Assembly (NCBI GenBank): GCA_035388825.1
Contig: DAOOQQ010000018.1
Span: forward strand, 1-64,000
Length of the DNA: 64,000 nucleotides
DNA from: MWAR01 sp035388825
Lineage (GTDB): Bacteria > Muiribacteriota > Ozemobacteria > Ozemobacterales > Ozemobacteraceae
Direction of reading: 5' to 3'
Part shown: piece after piece, positions 49,455 to 57,629 of the stretch
Layout: the number at the start of each line of letters is the position of its first letter
Position numbering within the stretch: position 1 is the first letter of the stretch
The notes under the pieces: model-generated
Database searches by the model: none
Seen by the model: the letters and a program-made list of their open reading frames with translations, nothing else
Told to the model about the DNA's origin: nothing
Program-made: the position numbers and the translations under genes

Positions 49455-50080
49455 TACCCGAGATCGGCATCGACCAGATGGATCGAGATCGGCGTCAGTC
49501 TCGGCCGACGTTCGAGAATGACGGTGGCATTGCACATTCGCTGGGGAGAGGAGCAGCCATCCGGAGCCGGGCACGGACGGTCGTGCGCGCAGGGTGTCTG
49601 GGCGCCGATCCGGCGGGCATTCTTCGGACAGGCCTCCTGCTTGATCCGGCGGATCGCCGCAGGGACGTCGGTGGCAATCTTGTTGCGGCCCGCCACGATG
49701 ATGACGCGGCCGGGGCCGAACGTCTGGCCGGCAACGCGGTTTCCCACGCCGTCGATATTCACGAGCTTGCCGTCGGCGGTCACGGCATTGGTCCCCGTCA
49801 GCAGCACGTCGGCCAGGAGACCGGCCCGTCGGATCCGCGCCTTTTCGGCATCGTCGATGGCGGCCAGGTAGGGATCATTGATGGGGTTTCCCCGTTCGGC
49901 CAGCTTTTTGAAGAGTTCCAGTTGATCACAGGTGACGGAGCCGCAGCGATTCACGACGGCCGTCACGGGAATCTCGGCAAGAACGGCCGCGACGGCCTCG
50001 TCCGGGCTCGGGTGGATCACCGCCTCGAATCCATGTTCGCGAAGTTTCTCTGCGACGGCACTCAGACGCTCGGCATCCAT
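49451..50080 (-). CDS. LUD-domain protein (DUF162, YkgG-like)
   Basis: The 209-residue protein has the LUD fold and the cysteine-rich end typical of this branch: GAQTPCAHDRPCPAPDGCSSPQRMCNATVILERRPR. Family members take part in lactate or related organic-acid oxidation, often with iron-sulfur partners, none of which is adjacent. The ATG at 50080 has GGAG seven bases upstream. Confidence 0.86.
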   Translation of the reverse strand: MDAERLSAVAEKLREHGFEAVIHPSPDEAVAAVLAEIPVTAVVNRCGSVTCDQLELFKKLAERGNPINDPYLAAIDDAEKARIRRAGLLADVLLTGTNAVTADGKLVNIDGVGNRVAGQTFGPGRVIIVAGRNKIATDVPAAIRRIKQEACPKNARRIGAQTPCAHDRPCPAPDGCSSPQRMCNATVILERRPRLTPISIHLVDADLGY

Positions 50081-50247
50081 GAATATACTCCATTCTATGG
50101 CTCTTGCCGCCCCGCGAGGCAGGGCGACAGGGAATTCCCGACAACCTATACCCCGGACGGCGGCCGCCGTCAATCCCCGGCGACGAGGATCGTGTTACCA
50201 TGGCAGCCGGAATCGACCGGCCCCGGGCCGGATGTTCGGGAGGCAGC

Positions 50248-50664
50248 ATGAAGAGCTATCGCAAAGAACTCTGGTTCGACATCCACGGACGGCGGGCATT
50301 CGTGAACATCACCCGCGACGTCGAGAAATGTCTGAAGGAAAGCGGCATCCAGGAAGGCCTGTGCCTGGTGAACGCCATGCATATCACGGCCAGCGTCTTC
50401 ATCAACGACGATGAAAACGGTCTGCACCAGGATTTCGAGGTCTGGCTCGAGAAGCTGGCCCCCGAGAAACCGTATTCCCAGTACCGTCACAACGGCGGAG
50501 AGGACAACGGCGATGCACATCTCAAGCGCACGATCATGGGACGCGAGGTCGTGGTGGCCGTCACGGCCGGCAAACTCGACTTCGGCCCCTGGGAGCAGAT
50601 CTTCTACGGCGAGTTCGACGGGAACCGAAAAAAGCGCGTCCTGGTCAAGATCATCGGCGAATGA
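50248..50664 (+). CDS. YjbQ family protein (UPF0047)
   Basis: The 138-residue protein matches the YjbQ family (FVNITRDVEKCLKESGIQEGLCLVNAMHITASVFIND, NGDAHLKRTIMGREVVVAVTAGKLDFGPWEQIFYGEFDG). Members form trimers and have been linked to thiamine-phosphate synthesis as a side activity; the real role is open. GGGAGG lies four bases before the ATG. Confidence 0.9.
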   Translation: MKSYRKELWFDIHGRRAFVNITRDVEKCLKESGIQEGLCLVNAMHITASVFINDDENGLHQDFEVWLEKLAPEKPYSQYRHNGGEDNGDAHLKRTIMGREVVVAVTAGKLDFGPWEQIFYGEFDGNRKKRVLVKIIGE

Positions 50665-50692
50665 ACCGGCCCCGGCCGTGGTTGTGGCCGGC

Positions 50693-50721
50693 TTGAAATC
50701 CGGAGCCGGGAACCGTACACT
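50693..50721 (+). promoter_or_regulatory. Promoter of the DUF362-mutS operon
   Basis: TTGAAA (50693-50698), 17 bases, TACACT (50716-50721), giving a leader of about 53 bases with GGAGG before the ATG at 50781. Confidence 0.72.
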
Positions 50722-50780
50722 GAGGCCGCCCGACCACCCCGCGCCGGGGCATCTCAACAGAACTCTCTGGAGGAAACGTA

Positions 50781-51908
50781 ATGACCGCATCCGCTTCGAA
50801 GGTGTACACGATCGGCCTCCGCGCGAAGGGGCCCGCAGACAGCCACGACGCGAAAATCGCGAAACTGGCCCGGGCAATGGGCATGGACACGTTCGACTGG
50901 AAAAACAAGCTCGTTGCCGTGAAAACCCATTTCGGCGAGCGCGGCAACTCCTCGTTTCCCCGCCCCCACTACCTGCGCCCCCTCGTGGATATCGTCAAGG
51001 CGGGAAACGGCAAGCCGTTCCTGGCCGAAACGGCCACGCTGTACACCGGCAGCCGCAGCAACGCCCCCGACCATCTCATGACCGCCATCCAGCATGGGTT
51101 CGGCACCGAAGTCACCGGCGCCCCCGTCTTCATCTGTGACGGGCTGACCGGCCGGGATCACCAGATGGTGAAGATCGACGGCCGCCATTGCAGGGAGATT
51201 TCCGTCGCCAGCGGCATTCACGAGGCAGACGCGCTCGTCGTGCTGTCTCATTTCAAGGGCCATGAGGTGACCGGCTTCGGCGGGGCGATCAAGAACATGG
51301 GTATGGGCTGCTGCTCGCGGGCGGCAAAGCTGGTGATGCATACGGCGATCCGCCCCAGCGTGATTCCCGACGTCTGCGTCCGGTGCAAACGCTGTTTCTC
51401 CTGGTGCTCGGCCGGTGCGATCGGCCAGCCCACCCCGGACGGCCCCGTCGTCATCGATCCGCAGAAGTGCCGCGGCTGCGGCGAATGCCTCATGGCCTGC
51501 CTGGTGGGCGCTATCCGCATCAACTGGAGCTCGGATGCGGGGAACGTCACCGAAAAGATGGTGGAGCATGCCTTGGGCGTCCTCCAGCCGAAACGCGGCG
51601 CCGCATTCTTCATAAATATTCTGATGAATATTGTTCCTCTCTGCGACTGTTACGGTTTCACCGACGCACCGATCGTCCCCGATATCGGCTTCGCGGCATC
51701 GACGGATCCCGTGGCCCTCGACGCCTGCTGTCTCGACCTGGTGAACGCCCAGGCGGGCCTGCAGAATACCGCCCTTCCCAAGGGCCATGCCCCGGGCGAG
51801 GCGAAGTTCGCCTGCATTCACGATGAGATCGACAACGAGGCGCAACTGCGCCATGCCGTCGAGATTGGGCTCGGGAACAGGTCCTATGAGCGGATCAGCC
51901 TCGACTGA
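50781..51908 (+). CDS. DUF362-type protein with two 4Fe-4S ferredoxin motifs
   Basis: The 375-residue protein begins with the DUF362 core (NKLVAVKTHFGERGNSSFPRPHYLRPLVDIVK, LSHFKGHEVTGFGGAIKNMGMGCCSR) and carries CVRCKRCFSWCSAGAI and CRGCGECLMACLVGAI, two CxxCxxCxxxC clusters, followed by a C-terminal DUF362 part. It is a cytoplasmic iron-sulfur protein of unknown reaction. It overlaps the start of mutS by 23 bases. An A/T dyad lies at 51615-51632. Confidence 0.88.
   Translation: MTASASKVYTIGLRAKGPADSHDAKIAKLARAMGMDTFDWKNKLVAVKTHFGERGNSSFPRPHYLRPLVDIVKAGNGKPFLAETATLYTGSRSNAPDHLMTAIQHGFGTEVTGAPVFICDGLTGRDHQMVKIDGRHCREISVASGIHEADALVVLSHFKGHEVTGFGGAIKNMGMGCCSRAAKLVMHTAIRPSVIPDVCVRCKRCFSWCSAGAIGQPTPDGPVVIDPQKCRGCGECLMACLVGAIRINWSSDAGNVTEKMVEHALGVLQPKRGAAFFINILMNIVPLCDCYGFTDAPIVPDIGFAASTDPVALDACCLDLVNAQAGLQNTALPKGHAPGEAKFACIHDEIDNEAQLRHAVEIGLGNRSYERISLD
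51611..51634 (+). other. A/T dyad inside the DUF362 gene
   Basis: AATATT occurs at 51615-51620 and again at 51627-51632, six bases apart; each is self-complementary, so they form both a direct and an inverted repeat. Codons ATA AAT ATT CTG ATG AAT ATT. Confidence 0.65.
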
Positions 51909-54567
51909 GGTCACGGCGCGCGTCGGCGCCAGCGTGCCCCCGCCTTCTCCGGACACCCCCGCCGAAGAGAAGGCTCTCTCGCCGCTTCTCCAGCAGTACG
52001 TCGATCTGAAGGCCGAGAATCCGAACGCGCTGCTGCTGTTCCGGTGCGGCGACTTTTACGAGACGTTTTTCGAGGATGCCGTCGTCGCGGCCCGCGAGCT
52101 GCAGATCACCCTGACGGCCCGCGGCCGGGCCGGCGACAACCCCGTGCCGCTCGCCGGGGTGCCGTATCACAGCGCGATGACCTACATCGCGAAGCTCGTC
52201 CAGAAGGGCTTCACCGTCGCCATCTGCGAGCAGATGGAGGATCCGAAGCTCGCCAAGGGCCTCGTGAAGCGGGAAATCGTCCGCATCCTGACGCCCGGCA
52301 CGATCAGCGATCCGCAACTGCTCGAAGAGAAATCGAACAACTGGCTGATGGCGTTCGGAAAGCGCGGCGAGCGGTTCTGCCTCGCCGGGGCAGAGCTGTC
52401 GACCGGTGAGGTGATCGTCACCGGCGGCGACCGGGCCGAGTTCGAAAAGATGCGTGAGGAGCTCACCCGGCTCGCCCCCCGTGAACTGCTCGTCCTGGGC
52501 GTCGAGGCCGAGGATGCGGACACGGACGGGGCCGCCGCCCCTCCCTGGAAGGGCCTTCCCATCGAGATCCTGACGCGGCGAATGCCCGAACAGACGGCGC
52601 TCGAAGCCCTGACGAATCTGTATCCGTCCGAGCCCCGACCCAGGTTCCTCGCAATGCCTTCCGTCGAGCTGCGCACGCTGGGACTGCTGGCCGATTATCT
52701 GCTCGACACCCAGAAGTGCGCCCTTTCGCACCTGCGGTTCCCGGCCCCATACCGGCTCGGCGACGGCATGGTTCTCGACGAGTCGACGCTGCGCAACCTG
52801 GAACTCCTGCCCGATGGCCGCGACCGCAGCCCCGGCGGCACGCTGTTCGAGGTGCTGAACCGTACCCGCACCTCGATGGGCGCCCGGCTCCTGAAACGCT
52901 GGATGCTCAAGCCCCTGCTCCACCTCGACCGGATCCGGGAACGGCAGGACCGGGTCGGCACGCTCGTCGATGACGGCATGCTGCTGGCGGATCTGCGCGA
53001 GAAGCTCCGCGACCTTCCCGATCTCGAACGACTGCTTTCCCGGGTCGTCCTGGGAAGCCGCAACCCGCGCGATCTGCAGGCGCTGTGCCGCGGCCTCGAA
53101 GCCCTGCCCGGCCTCCACGCCCGGATCGCCGATTCCCCGCTTGCCGTGCTCGCCCCGGAACTGGAACCCCTGCCGGAGCTCGCCGCGCAGCTTCGCGCCG
53201 GCCTGCTCGAGAATCTTCCCGCGACCCTGACCGACGGCGGGGTGATCGCCGACGGCCTCGACCCGGCACTCGACGAGCTCCGACGGCTGCGCCGTGACGG
53301 CGACAGTTGGCTGACCGAGTATGAAGAACGAGAACGGAACCGCACCGGCATCAAGACGCTGAAAGTTCGCAAGAACAGCGTGTTCGGGTATTTCATCGAG
53401 ATCTCGAAAGGCATGACCGACCGGGCCCCGGCCGAGTATGTGCGCAAGCAGACCCTCACCAACGGCGAACGGTACATCACCGCCGAGCTGAAGGATTACG
53501 AGACGAAGGTGTTCAGCGCCACCGACAAAGCCATCGCGCTCGAAAAGGAGCTGTACGAAAAGCTCGTCCAGGCCGTGAAAGAGCAGATCGGCCCGATCCA
53601 GCGCGCGGCCGCCGGCCAGGCCCACCTCGACACCCTCTGTTCGCTCGCCCAGATCGCCCGCGAACGGGACTTCGTGCGGCCGAAACTGACCGAGGAGCCG
53701 GTTCTCGAGATCCGCGAAGGCCGACACCCCGTCGTCGAGGCATTCCTCGGCACGGGCGAGTTCCACCCCAACGACTCGGCCTTCGATGCCTCGAACCGCC
53801 AGGCTGTCATCACCGGGCCGAACATGGCCGGTAAATCGACGTATCTACGCCAGAACGCCCTGATCGTGCTCCTGGCCCAGATCGGCTCGTTCGTGCCGGC
53901 ACGGGAGGCCGTGGTCGGCCTCGTCGACCGCATCTTCACGCGCGTCGGGGCCTCGGACAATCTCATCCGGGGCCAGTCCACGTTCATGGTCGAGATGATG
54001 GAGGCGGCTCTGATCCTGCGCCACGCCACGCAGCGAAGCCTGCTGGTGCTCGACGAGATCGGCCGCGGCACCTCGACCTTCGACGGCCTCTCCCTCGCCT
54101 GGTCGATCCTCGAGTTCATCAACCGCCAGCTCGGCGCCCGCACCCTGTTCGCCACGCATTACCACGAATTGACCGACCTCCAGCCCATCCTGCCCGGCGT
54201 CTTCAACCTGAACGTGGGCGTGCTCCACGACGAGAAGACCGGCGACATGGTGTTCCTGCACAAGATCAGCCAGGGACCATCGAGCAAATCCTACGGCATC
54301 GAAGTCGCACGTCTGGCCGGCGTCCCGACCCCCGTGATCGATCGGGCGCGGGAGATCCTGTTCGAACTCGAGAAAACCGAAGAGGAGGAGGTCGGCCGCA
54401 TGACGCGCGCGGTGCGCACCGTCAAAACGCCCCAGCCCCAGCAGTTGTCCCTGTTCGGCCCAGGCAACGAGCTGGCCGAGACGCTTCAGGCGATCAACGT
54501 CGACGAGACGACGCCGCTCGAAGCACTGAACCTGCTGGCGAGGCTGAAAAAGATGGCCCATGGGTGA
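51886..54567 (+). CDS. mutS: DNA mismatch repair protein MutS
   Basis: The 893-residue protein has the mismatch-recognition motif FRCGDFYETFFEDA, connector and lever domains, the ATPase site GPNMAGKSTYLRQ, and LDEIGRGTSTFDGLSLAWSILE and ATHYHEL near the end, plus the C-terminal region. Length fits the MutS1 family. It is co-transcribed with the DUF362 gene (overlap of 23 bases) and overlaps the following coiled-coil gene by eight bases. No mutL is visible here. Confidence 0.97.
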   Translation: MSGSASTEVTARVGASVPPPSPDTPAEEKALSPLLQQYVDLKAENPNALLLFRCGDFYETFFEDAVVAARELQITLTARGRAGDNPVPLAGVPYHSAMTYIAKLVQKGFTVAICEQMEDPKLAKGLVKREIVRILTPGTISDPQLLEEKSNNWLMAFGKRGERFCLAGAELSTGEVIVTGGDRAEFEKMREELTRLAPRELLVLGVEAEDADTDGAAAPPWKGLPIEILTRRMPEQTALEALTNLYPSEPRPRFLAMPSVELRTLGLLADYLLDTQKCALSHLRFPAPYRLGDGMVLDESTLRNLELLPDGRDRSPGGTLFEVLNRTRTSMGARLLKRWMLKPLLHLDRIRERQDRVGTLVDDGMLLADLREKLRDLPDLERLLSRVVLGSRNPRDLQALCRGLEALPGLHARIADSPLAVLAPELEPLPELAAQLRAGLLENLPATLTDGGVIADGLDPALDELRRLRRDGDSWLTEYEERERNRTGIKTLKVRKNSVFGYFIEISKGMTDRAPAEYVRKQTLTNGERYITAELKDYETKVFSATDKAIALEKELYEKLVQAVKEQIGPIQRAAAGQAHLDTLCSLAQIARERDFVRPKLTEEPVLEIREGRHPVVEAFLGTGEFHPNDSAFDASNRQAVITGPNMAGKSTYLRQNALIVLLAQIGSFVPAREAVVGLVDRIFTRVGASDNLIRGQSTFMVEMMEAALILRHATQRSLLVLDEIGRGTSTFDGLSLAWSILEFINRQLGARTLFATHYHELTDLQPILPGVFNLNVGVLHDEKTGDMVFLHKISQGPSSKSYGIEVARLAGVPTPVIDRAREILFELEKTEEEEVGRMTRAVRTVKTPQPQQLSLFGPGNELAETLQAINVDETTPLEALNLLARLKKMAHG

Positions 54568-56569
54568 CGCGTTCTGGGATCCGATCTTCACGCGCCTGAT
54601 CGATGATCGGGAAGTCCTTGCCGACATCATCCGCGACACACCGGAGCCGGTTCTGATCGGCCTCGCCCGGAAGAACCCGGCCCTCTGGCGCGCCTGTCAG
54701 CCCTTCGTGCGGGGCCGGGCCCTCACCCGCCCCGACCGCTTCCGCGACGTGATCCGAGACTTCGCCGACCGCGAGGCGCCGCTGCGCCGGGTGCTGTTCT
54801 TCGAATGGGTGAACGCCAATCCCCGCACCCTGGCCTTTCCGACGCTCCCTCTCACGCCCGAAACCCCTGCCCGGCTCGAGTCCGGCGAGTTCGGCCCACC
54901 CTCGAAGATTTCTATCCTTGCACGTATAGATCCACGGGAATCGGCCGCGTCCCTCCTGAAAGCCTATCTCGAGCGGTGCCGGGACCTGGCCGCCCCTCCC
55001 GAGGAAACGACCGCCGCGGAACCCCCTGTCGACGAGGTCCCGAGACTGCGCGACGAGATCCGGAGCCTGCGCCGGGAACTGAAACTCGCGCAGGAGCGGG
55101 AAAAGGCGCTCCATGCGCATCTCAGCGAGCGGGGCAAACGCCAGGCCGAACTCGAACAGGCTCTCGGGGAACGGGATGCGCGGATCACCGCCCTCTCGGC
55201 GAAACTCGAACAGGCGCTGGCAGACGCGGCCCGCGCCGGAGCTGATCCGGCCCCCGAACCGGCCTCCGATGCCGATCAGGCCGTCCGTTCCCGACTTCGG
55301 GACAGTCTGACCGGCCTGGAAACCCGAAACCGCGAGCTGGAGGCGGCTTTGGCTCGACGGACAGCCAGCGGAGAGCGCCTCGAGCAGGAGCTCGAAAAAA
55401 ATCGCCGCCAACGCTCGGATGCCGAGGAGATGGCACGCCGGATCGAGCATCTGCGGGATGCCCAGACAACGCTCGAACGGCGGTTGGAGCTTCTCCAGAA
55501 TGCGGTTCCCGCGAGAATTCTGGCGTTTGCTCCTCCGGCCGCCCCCCCGGGAACATCCGTCTGGATCGTCGAAGCTCCGGGTATCGGGCGTCTCGTGGTG
55601 GATGAAGCCCTGACCCGTGACCTCCGCCCCGTCGAGGGCGAATGGATCCTTCTGCACCGGGACACCACCGGAGCCATCCGCAACGTTTCCCCGCTCGAAG
55701 CGGCCTGGAAGCGCGAACTGGTCGGTGTTCTGCGTCGGGATGAATCCGGATGGCATCTGCAGGTGGAGGAAACCCGCGAACTTCTTCCTGTCGGCCTGAC
55801 GCTCCAGGGCTTCGCCCCCGGCGACGTGGTGACGGCCGTCGTCCTTCCCGAACTCGCCGAGCGGAAAGCCTGCGCCGTTCCCCTCAAGCGCCAGTCCGCC
55901 CCCGCCCTGGACACCTCGGCCGCCACCGAGCACCGGATCGGCTTCGCCGCCCTCCAGCGGAAACTCGGTCTGATCGGCTTTTCCTCCCAGGAGTTCGCCC
56001 GATGGCTGCAGCAGCAGCACATCCCCTTCCTGCTCGAGGCGGATGCCTTCCGGTTCGAACAGCCGGTCCAGGGCCTCCTCCCCTCGCTGCGCCCACGGCT
56101 TCCGGCCGTTCCCGTCTGCGCACGGGAAGGGTGCAGATCCTCTCTCGCCTCACACCCGTTCCCCCGGGAAGGTCGGCCGGACGAAGTCTGCGGCATCTGC
56201 CACGAGGAAGTGGCCGAAACGGCCCCCGTGCTTCCCCCGGAGGAGTGGTATGACTTCGAGGGCCGTCGCATCCTGATCGTCGGGGGCGATGCCGTCGGCA
56301 CCGCCTACCGGGACGTTCTCGGCCGCCACCGGCTCGAGGTGGAGTGGATGAGCGGGTTCGTCGGCCTGGGCGGCGCGGCCCGCGGGTTCGGCGGGGTTTC
56401 GGCCGTCGTCGTCATCCTGAAACAGATTTCTCACACCCTTTTGCGGGAGCTCACGAACGCCCTTCGGGGAAGCGGAATTCCCCTGCTCTTCGCCCCGAAG
56501 CGAGGCAGTTCCGGCGTTCTCCGCCTTCTCATCGAACGGTTCAAGCCCTCCCGCATCCCCGCACCCTGA
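54560..56569 (+). CDS. Coiled-coil protein with Cys pairs and C-terminal DUF2325-like domain
   Basis: The 669-residue protein has a helical N-terminal part (about 1-140), a long coiled coil (about 150-315, Glu/Arg/Leu-rich), a beta-rich middle (VWIVEAPGIGRLVVDEAL; SGWHLQVEETRELLPVGLTLQGF), two Cys pairs (C520/C525 and C544/C547, zinc-like) and an end domain RRILIVGGDAVGTAYRDVLGRHRLEVEWMSG with VVVILKQISHTLLRELTNALRGSGIPLLFAPKRGSSGVLRLL, which has the pattern of DUF2325. It overlaps mutS by eight bases and so is translated with it. Its function is unknown. Confidence 0.7.
   Translation: MGDAFWDPIFTRLIDDREVLADIIRDTPEPVLIGLARKNPALWRACQPFVRGRALTRPDRFRDVIRDFADREAPLRRVLFFEWVNANPRTLAFPTLPLTPETPARLESGEFGPPSKISILARIDPRESAASLLKAYLERCRDLAAPPEETTAAEPPVDEVPRLRDEIRSLRRELKLAQEREKALHAHLSERGKRQAELEQALGERDARITALSAKLEQALADAARAGADPAPEPASDADQAVRSRLRDSLTGLETRNRELEAALARRTASGERLEQELEKNRRQRSDAEEMARRIEHLRDAQTTLERRLELLQNAVPARILAFAPPAAPPGTSVWIVEAPGIGRLVVDEALTRDLRPVEGEWILLHRDTTGAIRNVSPLEAAWKRELVGVLRRDESGWHLQVEETRELLPVGLTLQGFAPGDVVTAVVLPELAERKACAVPLKRQSAPALDTSAATEHRIGFAALQRKLGLIGFSSQEFARWLQQQHIPFLLEADAFRFEQPVQGLLPSLRPRLPAVPVCAREGCRSSLASHPFPREGRPDEVCGICHEEVAETAPVLPPEEWYDFEGRRILIVGGDAVGTAYRDVLGRHRLEVEWMSGFVGLGGAARGFGGVSAVVVILKQISHTLLRELTNALRGSGIPLLFAPKRGSSGVLRLLIERFKPSRIPAP
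54909..54932 (+). other. A/T dyad inside the coiled-coil gene
   Basis: TCTAT (54911-54915) and ATAGA (54926-54930) form an inverted repeat with a ten-base loop. Codons ATT TCT ATC CTT GCA CGT ATA GAT. Confidence 0.5.
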
Positions 56570-56693
56570 CCCGGCGCGGCAGAGAGAGGATCGGCGGCGG
56601 GCGGATCGTTCGGGACGATTTTCCTCAAGGCAAACCGGAGATCTGCCGAAAAAGAGGATTTGAGGTGTCGTCGATGAATCCGGGAAGATCGCC

Positions 56694-57560
56694 ATGGTGA
56701 GCGCCTACAAGCGGAATACCGCAGCGGATCAGCTTCTGCGGCAGTATTTCCGTGAACTGAAGCGGTATCCTCCCCTGACCCGTAAGGAGGAGGAGCTGCT
56801 GCTCAAGAAGGTCAAGACGGGCGGCACTTCCGCAAGATTTGCGGAAAAGCGACTGATCATGGCGAATCTGCGGTTCGTCGTGTCGGTGGCGAAACGGTAC
56901 AAATTCATCAACGACGTGCCGTTCGAGGATCTGATCGCCGTCGGCAATCTCGGGCTCCTGCGGGCGGCGAAGCGGTTCGATCACAAGCGCAACGTCCGGT
57001 TCATTTCCTATGCCGTCTGGTGGATCCGTCAGGCCATGATCCAGGCGGTTTCGATGCACACGAATACGATCCGCATTCCGCTGAACCGTATCCATACCGG
57101 ACTCCGGCTGAAAAAAGAGGAAGAGACCCTGCGCAAGCAGCTGAACCGGCGGCCGACGCTCGAGGAGCTGGCCGAAGCGGTAGGCATGAATCCCGAGGAG
57201 CTGCGCAAATTCCTCGCCGACACCCCGAACGTGATCTCGCTCGACACCACGATGGTCGATGACGGGGAGGACCTCTCCCTGGGCGATGTCGTCACGGATC
57301 CCCGGGGCGATCCCGAGCTCCTGACCACCGACACGGCGCTGCGCGAAGACGTCCAGCGGCTGTTCGCGACCCTGACGGACCGCGAGCGGATCGTTCTCGA
57401 GCAGCGGTTCGGGTTCCAGACCGACCGGTCGCACACCCTCGAGGAGATCGGCAAGCTGCTGGGCCTGACGCGGGAACGAGTTCGTCAGATCGAGGCCCAG
57501 GCGCTCCAGAAACTGCGCCATCCGAGTCGCGCCGCCATCCTGAACCTGTACCGGAGCTGA
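56694..57560 (+). CDS. Sigma-70 family RNA polymerase sigma factor (RpoD/RpoH-like group)
   Basis: The 288-residue protein has region 1.2/2 (LLRQYFRELKRYPPLTRKEE; NLRFVVSVAKRYKF; DLIAVGNLGLLRAAKRFDHKRNVRFISYAVWWIRQAM), region 3 (IRIPLNRI; RPTLEELAEAVGM) and region 4 with the helix-turn-helix (TLEEIGKLLGLTRERVRQIEAQALQKLRHP). Its -10-binding region 2.4 is close to that of RpoD, so it should recognise similar -10 boxes. It lacks the long N-terminal region of housekeeping RpoD. Whether it is a heat-shock or stationary-phase factor is not clear. It ends at a convergent terminator. Confidence 0.93.
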   Translation: MVSAYKRNTAADQLLRQYFRELKRYPPLTRKEEELLLKKVKTGGTSARFAEKRLIMANLRFVVSVAKRYKFINDVPFEDLIAVGNLGLLRAAKRFDHKRNVRFISYAVWWIRQAMIQAVSMHTNTIRIPLNRIHTGLRLKKEEETLRKQLNRRPTLEELAEAVGMNPEELRKFLADTPNVISLDTTMVDDGEDLSLGDVVTDPRGDPELLTTDTALREDVQRLFATLTDRERIVLEQRFGFQTDRSHTLEEIGKLLGLTRERVRQIEAQALQKLRHPSRAAILNLYRS

Positions 57561-57575
57561 GATGCCGGAAGACCA

Positions 57576-57605
57576 GCGGCGGGCGCCCGTTCGGGCGTCC
57601 GCCGC
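57576..57605. terminator. GC-rich hairpin between sigma factor and phosphorylase genes
   Basis: GCGGCGGGCGCCC and GGGCGTCCGCCGC form a long GC stem with a GTTC loop between two convergent stops; one mismatch. Confidence 0.75.
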
Positions 57606-57629
57606 GTCATTGGATCGGGCAGGGAATGA

